A stretch of DNA of 37,918 nt from Rhizobium sp. Q54 (GCA_945871805.1 CAMBXE010000013.1:1-37918), one strand, 5' to 3'. Counted from the stretch's first letter, positions 8,302 to 15,327 are shown. Program-made: numbers and translations. The notes: generated by a model not told the origin, from the sequence alone.

Positions 8302-9351
8302 TTAAGACGGAAGAATATTTATCAATTTCAGATTTTTTTCCAACTCAGCGAGATCGACGTGAAGGCTGCCCTCGTGCGAATCGGAGGTAATCGATTTGGT
8401 ATCTTCGCCCATTTCGCATTCTTGGTAAAGGTAATTTACGCCGATGATTTCAGCCATTCTGTAGTAGTCAGTGACCGGCTTTACGGCCTTCGATTTATTT
8501 GCGAGCTCCAAAACATAATTACCTTTTTTCATGAAGAGCATATTGGTAAGTCCCGCTCCGTGAGGGCTGATGAGATATTTTGCTTTTGATGAAATCGCAA
8601 CTTGCTCGGGGTAAGAAAATTTTTCAGCACGAATTTTTTTGAAGCCATAACTCTCAAGCAATGCAACAACTTCTGATTCGTTCTCTACATATCTGCTGCG
8701 TTGCCCCTCGCGCGAAATGTAAATTTTATCACCAAAATCTACATCGCTTGCAATAAGAGATGCGTTCTGCCGCAAGGTCTCACAGATTTTTCTGTAAACC
8801 CCAACATGATGTTGAGAAACAGCAACGATAGGAACTTCTGCAACTTTAATATTTGATTTTCTGCGCAAGAAAACGACTTGATTTTCTTTGATTCCAAAGG
8901 CTTTCAGAGATGGCATTACCATTCCATAATTCTGATATTTTTTTGGCAGAAATAAGAAGGAATTTTTTATTAATCCGGCATCTTGTAACACAACTAAGCG
9001 CCCTAGAGCCATGATGTGCCAATGATAGTAGTTACTAGTCCATTCATCAGTGATTAGCAGAAATCTTTTTCTGCTAAAATTGAATTTTGGGAAAATGAAT
9101 TTGAAGTAAAAACGTAAAAAATTATTTTGATATTTTTTGTAATTTTCTTCGCCGATGCAGCTCTCGCGAAAGATCTTAAAAAATTTGAAAACGACAGAAT
9201 TATTGCTGATGCGAGCATTGCGCACGATTTCAATTTTTGGTGTCGGAAAAAATTCAAATGGATGATCGACAAAAATATCAAATCTTTTGTCTTTTGGATC
9301 GAAGTTAAATGGTGCTCGATATTGATCGCCTGTAGTTCTGAGGTTGTTCAT
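8302..9351 (-). CDS. GT61-family (DUF563) glycosyltransferase, paralogue 2
   Basis: Tandem paralogue of the next gene downstream, 349 residues. Same family signatures: WTSNYYHWHIMALGRLVVL, YISREGQRSRYVENESEV, and SPHGAGLTNMLFMKKGNYVL followed by EL. It has no signal peptide or membrane helix, so it probably works on the cytoplasmic face on a lipid-linked or nascent glycan. Divergence is concentrated in the middle (the region after RRKSNIKV) and at the C-terminus, as expected if the two copies now use different donors or acceptors. A strong hairpin (9373-9416) lies just upstream, between it and the preceding glycosyltransferase gene. Confidence 0.88.
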   Translation of the reverse strand: MNNLRTTGDQYRAPFNFDPKDKRFDIFVDHPFEFFPTPKIEIVRNARISNNSVVFKFFKIFRESCIGEENYKKYQNNFLRFYFKFIFPKFNFSRKRFLLITDEWTSNYYHWHIMALGRLVVLQDAGLIKNSFLFLPKKYQNYGMVMPSLKAFGIKENQVVFLRRKSNIKVAEVPIVAVSQHHVGVYRKICETLRQNASLIASDVDFGDKIYISREGQRSRYVENESEVVALLESYGFKKIRAEKFSYPEQVAISSKAKYLISPHGAGLTNMLFMKKGNYVLELANKSKAVKPVTDYYRMAEIIGVNYLYQECEMGEDTKSITSDSHEGSLHVDLAELEKNLKLINILPS

Positions 9352-9372
9352 TTTAAAAATTTGAAAGTGATT

Positions 9373-9416
9373 TCTCCGCTTTTCACCCCGTTATTTGACG
9401 CGGTGAAAAGCGGAGA
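9373..9416. repeat. perfect 15-bp stem hairpin
   Basis: TCTCCGCTTTTCACC (9373-9387) and its exact complement at 9402-9416, with a 14-nt loop. It lies between the stop at 9430 and the start at 9351 of two minus-strand genes. There is no U-tract on the exit side, so it is not a classic intrinsic terminator; it could be an attenuating or mRNA-stabilising hairpin. Confidence 0.8.
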
Positions 9417-9429
9417 GAGAGTGGGGATA

Positions 9430-10401
9430 TTATGAAAAAAGTTTTTTAATTTTTTTGCGGAGAGATTTTAGATTTTGTTTGAGAGGCACAGAAATTTGCG
9501 CGAGTGTTTTGCTCTTTGGATCGAAGTGGCAATTGGGTTTTTTATGGTTCTTGCGAAAGTGTTTTAAGATGCCGTCGAAGAGATAAATTGGCATCCAGCT
9601 TAAATTTAAGAGATAGGCTTCGATCGGCTTTCCACTTGGATCCTCAATGGCAAAAAATCTTCCGTCTGGGTTCATGCGAACTACTTTTACATCTTCGCCG
9701 AGGGGCAATTTTTCCATCTTCATTCCTTGAGCGCGGCAAAGCAGATCATCGAAAAAACTATCCTCAACTGTCGCGGCGAGCTGAGTCGTTCTGATCTTTT
9801 CTTCCTCCTTAAAAATAGCGTAAACTGACATCTCATTGAAGCTGCAGGGAAAGTTGTGGCCCTTCATTGCTCGCTCGGTTTCTTCGAGGAATTCTTTTCG
9901 TGAAAAAGCCTCAAGAATTTTTTGATTGTAGCGATGAATTGTTTGGTGATTTCCGAAATATCCTTTGATGCAATTTCCGTTGGATTGCTCGGTGAAATCA
10001 ATGTCGACGTAACGATTTTCGACTTGCGCGAGATCTTTAAAAATCATGTTGTCGGAATCGAAATGCCAAAATTTTTCGATGTCATGTTTGACTAAAAAAT
10101 TGTACAAAATGAACCATTTGCGAAAGACAAATTTATTCCAATCTTCGCCATGCTTGTAGCTGTCAAATGCTTGTGAGGTGATAAGTCTGTAGGTGTTATC
10201 AAAAGTTTTTAACTCGTCGCCGAAAGCAAAATCTCTGAGATTAAAATGTTTTACCCCGCAGCGCAGTGCGACTTCTTTGTTCGATTCATCGCCGAGCAAA
10301 ATAATTTCTTTGTTCGGATTAGAAATTTTTGCGCAGTCAAAAACGTAAGGAAGATATTTGCTGAAGCCGTAATGGCAGAAAATTATTGGTAAGTTTTTCA
10401 T
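9430..10401 (-). CDS. putative glycosyltransferase (GT-A-like, DxD motif)
   Basis: Protein of 323 residues starting MKNLPIIFCHYGFSKYLPYV. The N-terminal CHYGFSKYLPYVFDCAKISN then IILLGDE pattern and the acidic FDSDNMIF motif (HFDSDN, a DxD-type metal/nucleotide-sugar site) are typical of GT-A glycosyltransferases. A long soluble C-terminal part ends in a Lys-rich tail (SLRKKIKKLFS), perhaps for membrane association. I cannot name the CAZy family with confidence. The open frame extends to 10488, but those 29 codons are translation of a family A repeat, so I start at the ATG at 10401. The two GT61 genes downstream and galE upstream support a role in surface glycan synthesis. Confidence 0.72.
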   Translation of the reverse strand: MKNLPIIFCHYGFSKYLPYVFDCAKISNPNKEIILLGDESNKEVALRCGVKHFNLRDFAFGDELKTFDNTYRLITSQAFDSYKHGEDWNKFVFRKWFILYNFLVKHDIEKFWHFDSDNMIFKDLAQVENRYVDIDFTEQSNGNCIKGYFGNHQTIHRYNQKILEAFSRKEFLEETERAMKGHNFPCSFNEMSVYAIFKEEEKIRTTQLAATVEDSFFDDLLCRAQGMKMEKLPLGEDVKVVRMNPDGRFFAIEDPSGKPIEAYLLNLSWMPIYLFDGILKHFRKNHKKPNCHFDPKSKTLAQISVPLKQNLKSLRKKIKKLFS

Positions 10402-10415
10402 AAAAAGTTTAATCT

Positions 10416-10497
10416 TTTCGCTGGTTGAGCGAAGTCGAAACCAAAAAAAGATCTGTGCCGAACTTTTCTTGGTTTCGACTCCGCTCAACCAGCGAAA
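10416..10497. repeat. palindromic repeat, family A copy 2
   Basis: Inverted repeat with 35-nt arms (10416-10450 and 10463-10497, two mismatches) carrying the core GGTTGAGCGAAGTCGAAACC. It fills nearly the whole gap between galE and the downstream glycosyltransferase on the minus strand. The loop differs from the other copies. Confidence 0.9.
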
Positions 10498-10515
10498 CTT
10501 TTACAGGAATGACGT

Positions 10516-11496
10516 TTAGAGTGGGTGTTTATTTTTTTGATACCAGTTCCAAGCATGTTCAACATGCTCTTCGAGCTTTGTGAATCTTGGTTCCCATCCC
10601 AAATATTCTTTGGCAAATTTATTGTTGGAAATTACTAAATCTGGATCGCCGGCGCGACGTTTTCCGAGGGATATTTTAAAATTTTTTCCGGTCACTTTTT
10701 TAAAAACTTCGACGACTTCTTTGACGGAAAATCCGACGCCATTACCTAAATTTATTTTGACCGACTTGCCAGTTTCTAGTTGCTTCTCAAGTGCCATTAA
10801 ATGGGCATTTACCAGGTCAGAGACGTGAATGTAATCGCGAATGCAAGTTCCATCTTTTGTTTTGTAATCATCGCCAAAAATTACGAATTCGTCGCGTTTT
10901 CCATCGGCAACTTGCGCGAGAATCGGAAAAATATTTGCAGGATTTTTGGTGATTTCGCCGAGCTCTAATTCTGGATCGGCGCCAGTTACGTTGAAATAGC
11001 GCAGTGCGCTGTACTTGATCCCGTAGGCTTTGTCGTAACTTTCTAAAATTTGCTCGCCCATCAATTTTGAAAAGCCGTAAGGGTTGGATGGATTTTTTTC
11101 GCTCTCTTCGGAGGTTAATTCTGACGTGCCAAAAATCGCCGCGCTCGAGGAAAAAATAAAATTCTCAATCTGTGAATCGACCGCGGCTTGCAGCAAAACA
11201 TTCATCTTGGCGACGTTGTTGTCGTAATATTTGTGGGGATTTTTTACTGATTCTTCAACTGACTTAGAGCCTGCAATATGAAAGATTGCCAGCGGTTTGT
11301 ATTTAGAAAAAACCTCCAGCATTTTAGCGCGATCACCAAAATCAGCTTCAACAAATTCTCCGTATTTTACCAACTTACGAAAGCCGGTAGAAAGATCGTC
11401 AACAGTGATTGGACAAAAACTTCTCTGTGCTAGAATCTTGCAAAGATTAGATCCGATAAATCCTGCTCCACCTGTCACAATAACATTTTTTTTCAT
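10516..11496 (-). CDS. galE: UDP-glucose 4-epimerase GalE
   Basis: Extended SDR enzyme that interconverts UDP-glucose and UDP-galactose (or the N-acetyl forms), 326 residues. The NAD-binding TGGAGFIGSN is at residues 8-17, with ADFGD as the acidic partner. The catalytic Ser is in FIFSSSAAIFG (113-123) and the Tyr/Lys pair in YGFSK (Y140, K144). RYFNVTGADP and DGTCIRDYIHVSDL are GalE signatures. The C-terminus KRRAGDPDLVISNNKFAKEY, then LGW, is also typical. The product would feed the neighbouring glycosyltransferases. The start codon is fixed by family conservation and shares a CATG with the divergent GT4 gene. Confidence 0.95.
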   Translation of the reverse strand: MKKNVIVTGGAGFIGSNLCKILAQRSFCPITVDDLSTGFRKLVKYGEFVEADFGDRAKMLEVFSKYKPLAIFHIAGSKSVEESVKNPHKYYDNNVAKMNVLLQAAVDSQIENFIFSSSAAIFGTSELTSEESEKNPSNPYGFSKLMGEQILESYDKAYGIKYSALRYFNVTGADPELELGEITKNPANIFPILAQVADGKRDEFVIFGDDYKTKDGTCIRDYIHVSDLVNAHLMALEKQLETGKSVKINLGNGVGFSVKEVVEVFKKVTGKNFKISLGKRRAGDPDLVISNNKFAKEYLGWEPRFTKLEEHVEHAWNWYQKNKHPL

Positions 11497-11497
11497 G
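11494..11497. promoter_or_regulatory. shared CATG: overlapping divergent start codons of galE and a GT4 gene
   Basis: The ATG of galE (minus, 11496-11494) and the ATG of the GT4 gene (plus, 11495-11497) overlap by 2 bp in a CATG. There is no intergenic space, so each promoter must lie within the other gene or each mRNA must begin at or near the start codon. A minus-strand TAGAAT (11501-11506) lies 4 nt upstream of the galE ATG. No Shine-Dalgarno is visible on either side. Confidence 0.8.
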
Positions 11498-12529
11498 AGA
11501 ATTCTAAACGCAATTCACGCACAAGGCATTGGAGGAGTTGATCAAGTTTTCTGCAATTACACGGAAGTTCTGACACAAAATTTATCCCGAGGTGGCCACG
11601 AGGTGGCGCTGCTAATTTCTAAGAATGGTAAGGAAAATTACCAAGCTAAAAAAATTTTTAAGCTCAGAAATTTTTCGCAGGTTTTTGATTTTTTACACTT
11701 GATATGGATCGCCATTTGCTTCAGGCCAGACGTGATTATTTGCCACTCAAATCGCGTGATGAAATGGATGCGTTTTTTGCCGCTGAAATCAGTGGCGGTG
11801 AATCACGGAATTAGTTTTAAAAATTCGCTGCATTGCGATTTTGTGATTAGCATTAATCAGCAAATTGCTGATTTAGTTGTTGCTGCGGGATTCGATGAGG
11901 CCAAGTCATTCGTGCTTCCAAACGTGATTAAAATTGATCAGAAGTTTTGCGAGAAAAAATTAAGATCCCCCGGAAAATTCCCGGTGACGATTGGAATTTA
12001 TGGTCGTCTTGAGCCGAGAAAAGGCTTTGATATTTTGCTTAAAGCCTGCGGAATTTTGCAAAAACACGGCCGTGATTTTCGTTTAAAAATCGGCGGATTC
12101 GAAGTGCCGGGAAGTTACGGTTGGCACAACATCACAGACTTAGCCAAAGAGCAGAATATTTCTGAAAAATGCGAGTTAGTCGGAACGGTTTTAGACAAGA
12201 AAAAATTCTTTGAAGATGTGGATATTTTTTGTGTTCCTTCGCGCGAAGAGCCTTTCGGATTGGTGATCCTCGAAGGATTTTTATTTTCAACTTTAGTGAT
12301 TTCTTCTGACAGCGAAGGCGGAAAATTTTTAATCAAAGACGAAGAAAATGGCCTGCTTTTTGCCAGTGAAAATCCTGAAGACCTCGCAGCAAAAATAATA
12401 AAAATTTTGGACAATCCAGAAATTTACTCCAACCTCACAAAGCAAGCATTCTTGCGGCTCGAAAAAGATTTTTCTTTTAATTTTCTGAGCAAAGAATTCA
12501 CAAAAATTCTAGAAAAAATTTCTACATGA
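11495..12529 (+). CDS. GT4-family glycosyltransferase
   Basis: GT-B fold glycosyltransferase of 344 residues. The start MRILNAIHAQGIGGVDQVFC is the usual GT4 N-terminus (glycine-rich acceptor loop). The C-terminal donor domain has GIYGRLEPRKGFDILLKA and the E-x7-E motif E252-PFGLVIL-E260. It is soluble and probably membrane-associated, transferring a sugar to an LPS-type or lipid-linked acceptor; the donor is unknown. The open frame continues upstream antisense to galE, but those codons are non-homologous. The stop overlaps the first lipoprotein gene by 4 bp (ATGA), so the glycosyltransferase and the lipoproteins appear to share a transcript. Confidence 0.9.
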   Translation: MRILNAIHAQGIGGVDQVFCNYTEVLTQNLSRGGHEVALLISKNGKENYQAKKIFKLRNFSQVFDFLHLIWIAICFRPDVIICHSNRVMKWMRFLPLKSVAVNHGISFKNSLHCDFVISINQQIADLVVAAGFDEAKSFVLPNVIKIDQKFCEKKLRSPGKFPVTIGIYGRLEPRKGFDILLKACGILQKHGRDFRLKIGGFEVPGSYGWHNITDLAKEQNISEKCELVGTVLDKKKFFEDVDIFCVPSREEPFGLVILEGFLFSTLVISSDSEGGKFLIKDEENGLLFASENPEDLAAKIIKILDNPEIYSNLTKQAFLRLEKDFSFNFLSKEFTKILEKIST

Positions 12530-12846
12530 AGTCCTTGTCTATTCTGGTCCTGTTGCTTCTAACCTCTTGCACCGCCTTCTGGGAGCCGATGCCAAAGAGT
12601 TGGAATTGGGGAATGAAGCCACGCCCAACTACGGGAATACGCGGATTTCCGCCGGCAGATACCGATTACGGCAAGGGTTTTCAGGACGGCTGCGTTGCGG
12701 CTTGGGATGCCGTAACCAAAGGCTTAACAGGTGATTTAAAACCTAAATTCGATTACAAGCGTTACACGAAAAGCGCTGATTACGGTAATGGCTGGGGCGA
12801 TGGCATCGAGCAATGTACCTATATCAATGACTGGGATGTGCTTTAA
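12526..12846 (+). CDS. small lipoprotein, FxxGWxDGC family, member 1
   Basis: Not a family I recognise. A 106-residue lipoprotein precursor: signal peptide with lipobox LLTSC (acylated Cys15), then a Trp/Pro-rich linker. Two short motifs follow: YGKGFQDGC (48-56) and YGNGWGDGIEQC (86-97). The same two motifs recur, in order, in the next four genes, so this is the first member of a tandem paralogous array. The two conserved cysteines, C56 and C97, could form a disulfide in the periplasm. Outer-membrane anchoring is likely because no Asp follows the lipid Cys (it is Thr). The start overlaps the GT4 stop by 4 bp. It is the shortest member, with a reduced C-terminus. Confidence 0.82.
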   Translation: MKSLSILVLLLLTSCTAFWEPMPKSWNWGMKPRPTTGIRGFPPADTDYGKGFQDGCVAAWDAVTKGLTGDLKPKFDYKRYTKSADYGNGWGDGIEQCTYINDWDVL

Positions 12847-12877
12847 GCCAAAAGAATTTCAGTTTATAATTTGTTAT

Positions 12878-12936
12878 TGTGAACTAAGCGCTGCAATTCA
12901 TTGATTTTGCAAATTGAATGCCGCGCTTCGTTCACA
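12878..12936. repeat. long imperfect hairpin between lipoprotein genes 1 and 2
   Basis: Inverted repeat in a 121-bp intergenic gap. GTGAACTAAGCGCTGC (12879-12894) pairs with GCCGCGCTTCGTTCAC (12920-12935) with two mismatches, and pairing continues through ATTCA/TGAAT with a bulge. The loop is about 14 nt. No T-run follows, so a role in attenuation or mRNA processing is as likely as termination. It is unlike repeat families A to D. Confidence 0.75.
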
Positions 12937-12967
12937 TTGACAGGTGAGAAAAATTTTATTTTTTTTG

Positions 12968-13312
12968 ATGAGAAAATTTTTATTAAGTACAGCGATATTA
13001 ATCATGATTTCCTCTTGTCGTATGCCGACGAATTTTGGTTTTTATCAACCTATCACTATGGACATGAATGTTCCTGATGGTCCGCCAGAATTTAAGGCGG
13101 GATGGAGAGATGGCTGCAGATCTGGATTGTCAAATGGCAGTTTTCTAAATTCTGCTGTTTATCTAACTAAAGAAGGTCCGTCATTTTCTCCTGTTTATAC
13201 CCATGATGGGCAATATCGCTCTGCTTGGGGAAACGCCTATTACACTTGCATGGCTTATAGTTCGAACTTCGTAGGTCTTAACTCAATGGAGCGTGCTCCG
13301 CTTGGTAACTAA
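12968..13312 (+). CDS. small lipoprotein, FxxGWxDGC family, member 2
   Basis: Paralogue in the tandem array; 114 residues from the ATG at 12968. The signal peptide MRKFLLSTAILIMISSC has its lipid Cys at 17. Motif 1 is PEFKAGWRDGCRSGL (40-54, Cys50) and motif 2 is YRSAWGNAYYTC (83-94, Cys94). The spacer between motifs (about 30 residues) is Ser/Gly/Tyr-rich. A GTG at 12944 would add eight residues, repeating the MRK start (MRKILFFL then MRKFLL); both give a workable signal peptide and I prefer the ATG. Function unknown; probably outer-membrane anchored. Confidence 0.8.
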   Translation: MRKFLLSTAILIMISSCRMPTNFGFYQPITMDMNVPDGPPEFKAGWRDGCRSGLSNGSFLNSAVYLTKEGPSFSPVYTHDGQYRSAWGNAYYTCMAYSSNFVGLNSMERAPLGN

Positions 13313-13325
13313 ATTGCTCAAAATC

Positions 13326-13676
13326 ATGTTTCGTACCGCGTGTCTATTACTCAGTTTGTTTTTGCTTTTTTCCTGCTCTAGATCCTCGGCTAAGTTCCTT
13401 CTGGATCGTCCAAGTAAAGAATTCAAAGAGACAATAGCAGAGAGTTCTCCTGAATTTGCGCAAGGCTGGAAAGATGGTTGCGAGGTTGGAATGTCGTCTG
13501 CTAGCAATACTTTTTATAAAATGTTTTATCGCAACAACGCCATCGATGGTTATAAAATGGGAAGTTCATCAGATTACAGCACGGCCTGGGGAAATGCTTT
13601 TTGGTATTGTGTTCGTTACGATTCAATCAAACAGAAAAGTGGTATTTGGGGTTCGGTATTTGGCGGATATAAATGA
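13326..13676 (+). CDS. small lipoprotein, FxxGWxDGC family, member 3
   Basis: Paralogue in the array; 116 residues from the ATG at 13326, 13 nt after the previous stop. Signal peptide MFRTACLLLSLFLLFSC, lipid Cys17. Motif 1 is PEFAQGWKDGCEVGM (42-56, Cys52) and motif 2 is YSTAWGNAFWYC (84-95, Cys95). It is the closest relative of member 2 in both motifs (PEF-x-x-GW-x-DGC and AWGNA). A GTG at 13293 would overlap the previous gene and spoil the signal peptide. The C-terminus is SGIWGSVFGGYK. It overlaps the next gene by 4 bp. Confidence 0.8.
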   Translation: MFRTACLLLSLFLLFSCSRSSAKFLLDRPSKEFKETIAESSPEFAQGWKDGCEVGMSSASNTFYKMFYRNNAIDGYKMGSSSDYSTAWGNAFWYCVRYDSIKQKSGIWGSVFGGYK

Positions 13677-14260
13677 TGAGATTTTTATTTCTCATACTCA
13701 TTTCCGCCAGTTTCGTTTCCTGCAAGATGTTTTCGATACCTGGAAAAATCGTCTTTCTTCCTTTTACGAATTTTAAAGTTCCTCCGGGCACTCCTATATT
13801 TCAATCGGGATACAAGGATGGGTGTTCAAGCGTGCTCTATGCTCGGGGAAATATGTTTTATCGTTCACGTTACGAATATCGCTACGATCCAAATATGATC
13901 GGCAATACCGAATATAAATTTGGTTACTCAAAGGGATGGGCTTGGTGTTTTTCTAACGTTATTGGTATTTCTCCAAGTGGTGGTCCTATTGGTTCTGCGA
14001 CTGATTTTGTATCTCCTTATGGCAGAAGTCCGACGTTCGATATGTCTCCAAATAATATAAATAACGCTTGGGGCGGAATGTTCGGCAGTGGACTTTCTTC
14101 TCCGATAGATACCAACTCAACTCCGGGTGGGTTAAATGCCATATTTGATGTTTATCAATATGGTATTAGCGGTGGTCAAGCTGGCGCAGGGCAATCTGCA
14201 TTAGGTGGTAATCCGCTTTGGTCTGGTGAAAGCGGAGTTGGTTTTATGGGGATTTGGTAA
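13673..14260 (+). CDS. lipoprotein, FxxGWxDGC family, member 4, with Gly/Ser/Asn-rich tail
   Basis: Longest paralogue, 195 residues. Signal peptide MMRFLFLILISASFVSC, lipid Cys17. Motif 1 is PIFQSGYKDGCSSVL (41-55, Cys51), with Trp replaced by Tyr. Motif 2 is YKFGYSKGWAWC (81-92, Cys92). Between them is a Tyr/Arg-rich stretch (MFYRSRYEYRYDPN). After about residue 97 it carries a roughly 100-residue extension absent from members 1 to 3, rich in Gly, Ser, Pro and Asn and ending GVGFMGIW. The tail looks like a flexible or surface-exposed region. Two consecutive ATGs allow a 4-bp or 1-bp overlap with the previous gene. Confidence 0.8.
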   Translation: MMRFLFLILISASFVSCKMFSIPGKIVFLPFTNFKVPPGTPIFQSGYKDGCSSVLYARGNMFYRSRYEYRYDPNMIGNTEYKFGYSKGWAWCFSNVIGISPSGGPIGSATDFVSPYGRSPTFDMSPNNINNAWGGMFGSGLSSPIDTNSTPGGLNAIFDVYQYGISGGQAGAGQSALGGNPLWSGESGVGFMGIW

Positions 14261-14773
14261 ATGTTTTTTCGTCTCTTGCTTACAGCGTTACTTCTCACTT
14301 CTTGTTCCACTCCAAACTGGTACAAACCTTACGGATACATGACGTTTAAGAGGATGCCAAAAGGCGGCTCTCCGGGTTTTCAACTCGGCTGGATTCACGG
14401 CTGTCAATCTGGCTTAGGTTCGCAATTTGGTGGAGGATTATTCATGTATTTTTACACCTGGAGTCGCGATCCAGATATCACTTCAGTCAATCCTGACATC
14501 AATAAAATCAGGCGACGTTACAAAAAAGAATTAGTTGGCGTGGATTGGAATAATCGAGATAACATCAATAAAAATTTTGGCGACTATAACACAATTTTTT
14601 GGAACGCTCACGGCTTTTGTCACGCGTCAATTTTGGGTGTGTTGCAAATGGCTGAGATGAGGCCGAGCCTTCCAGGCGATGATCGTTATGATCCTGGATA
14701 TGAGCCGATCGGGAAAGTATGGTCGCTTCACGGTAAGGGTGATACGCGAATCGGCAAAAGCGGGCTCTGGTAA
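14261..14773 (+). CDS. lipoprotein, FxxGWxDGC family, member 5
   Basis: Divergent paralogue of 170 residues that starts immediately after the previous stop. Signal peptide MFFRLLLTALLLTSC, lipid Cys15. Motif 1 is PGFQLGWIHGCQSGL (38-52, Cys48), with His in place of the usual Asp. Motif 2 is degenerate: FWNAHGFC (113-120, Cys120). The spacer between the cysteines is longer (72 residues against about 41-44) and charged (INKIRRRYKKEL). The C-terminus KSGLW resembles the GIW end of member 4. Function unknown. The next gene starts 1 nt after its stop. Confidence 0.8.
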   Translation: MFFRLLLTALLLTSCSTPNWYKPYGYMTFKRMPKGGSPGFQLGWIHGCQSGLGSQFGGGLFMYFYTWSRDPDITSVNPDINKIRRRYKKELVGVDWNNRDNINKNFGDYNTIFWNAHGFCHASILGVLQMAEMRPSLPGDDRYDPGYEPIGKVWSLHGKGDTRIGKSGLW

Positions 14774-14774
14774 T

Positions 14775-15194
14775 ATGAAAATCCTCTGCATCTTCCTCTT
14801 AATTTTTTCCCTCACTTCCTGCGCTTCTTACAAACCAATCCTCGATCAAAACGAAAAATTTTTGACAAGTGACGAAGTAGAAAGACAAAAAGAAATCAGT
14901 TCCTGCAAATCCGAAGCTGATGAATATTTAGACAAATTAAAAACCACGCGCGCCGCCCGGGAAGCTGGTCGCAAGGCAATAATCGGCGGAGTAGTTGGCA
15001 CTGCCGTCGGAGCGCTTTCTGGAAGAAATCTTAAATCTACTTTAATTGGAGCAGGGATTGGTGCCGCCGCCGGTGCAATAATCGGTGGCCTTTCAGTTGC
15101 TTCCGAAGATAAAGTAAAACCCGACGCGATTAAGCAGCGCTACATTAGTAATTGCTTGGCGAAAAAAGGTTATTCAGTAATCGGTTGGTATTAA
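14775..15194 (+). CDS. glycine-zipper lipoprotein
   Basis: 139 residues from the ATG at 14775. Signal peptide MKILCIFLLIFSLTSC, lipid Cys16. A charged helical part (DEVERQKEISSCKSEADEYL) follows, then a glycine-zipper membrane-active segment (about 68-104: AIIGGVVGTAVGALSG, then LIGAGIGAAAGAIIGG). It ends with a C-terminal RYISNCLAKKGYSVIGWY. The CLxxKGYxVxGW ending is common in outer-membrane glycine-zipper lipoproteins of Gram-negative bacteria. It lacks the FxxGWxDGC motifs and so is not a paralogue of the five genes before it, but it shares their transcript (1-nt gap). Likely outer-membrane associated; role unknown. Confidence 0.82.
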   Translation: MKILCIFLLIFSLTSCASYKPILDQNEKFLTSDEVERQKEISSCKSEADEYLDKLKTTRAAREAGRKAIIGGVVGTAVGALSGRNLKSTLIGAGIGAAAGAIIGGLSVASEDKVKPDAIKQRYISNCLAKKGYSVIGWY

Positions 15195-15203
15195 CTCACT
15201 CTT

Positions 15204-15283
15204 GTCATCCCTGCGAAGGCGGGGATCCAGGAAGTTTCCGCGCGTTGCAATCTCCCTTAGATCCTCGTCTTCGCGGGGATGAC
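15204..15283. repeat. palindromic repeat, family B, degenerate copy
   Basis: Inverted repeat starting GTCATCCCTGCGAAGGCGGG and ending with CGTCTTCGCGGGGATGAC. It lies 9 nt after the stop of the glycine-zipper lipoprotein, where it may form a hairpin at the 3' end of the lipoprotein operon. The right arm has drifted (GATCCTCGTC instead of GATCCCCGCC). Confidence 0.85.
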
Positions 15284-15327
15284 GTGGAGAGATCGAGGTA
15301 AATTTACAGTTTTAAACAAATCAAAAA

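Noticed and set aside
10402-10488. N-terminal extension of the glycosyltransferase at 9430 by 29 residues
   Set aside because: It is repeat-encoded (family A) and the sequence from MKNLPIIFCHYG is a natural start.
11297-11494. 66-codon upstream extension of the GT4 gene
   Set aside because: It is antisense to well-conserved galE codons and has no glycosyltransferase features; MRILNAIHAQGIGG is the family N-terminus.
15204-15283. Intrinsic terminator after the lipoprotein operon
   Set aside because: It is a good hairpin but lacks a U-tract on the plus strand and is clearly a dispersed family B element, so I list it as a repeat only.
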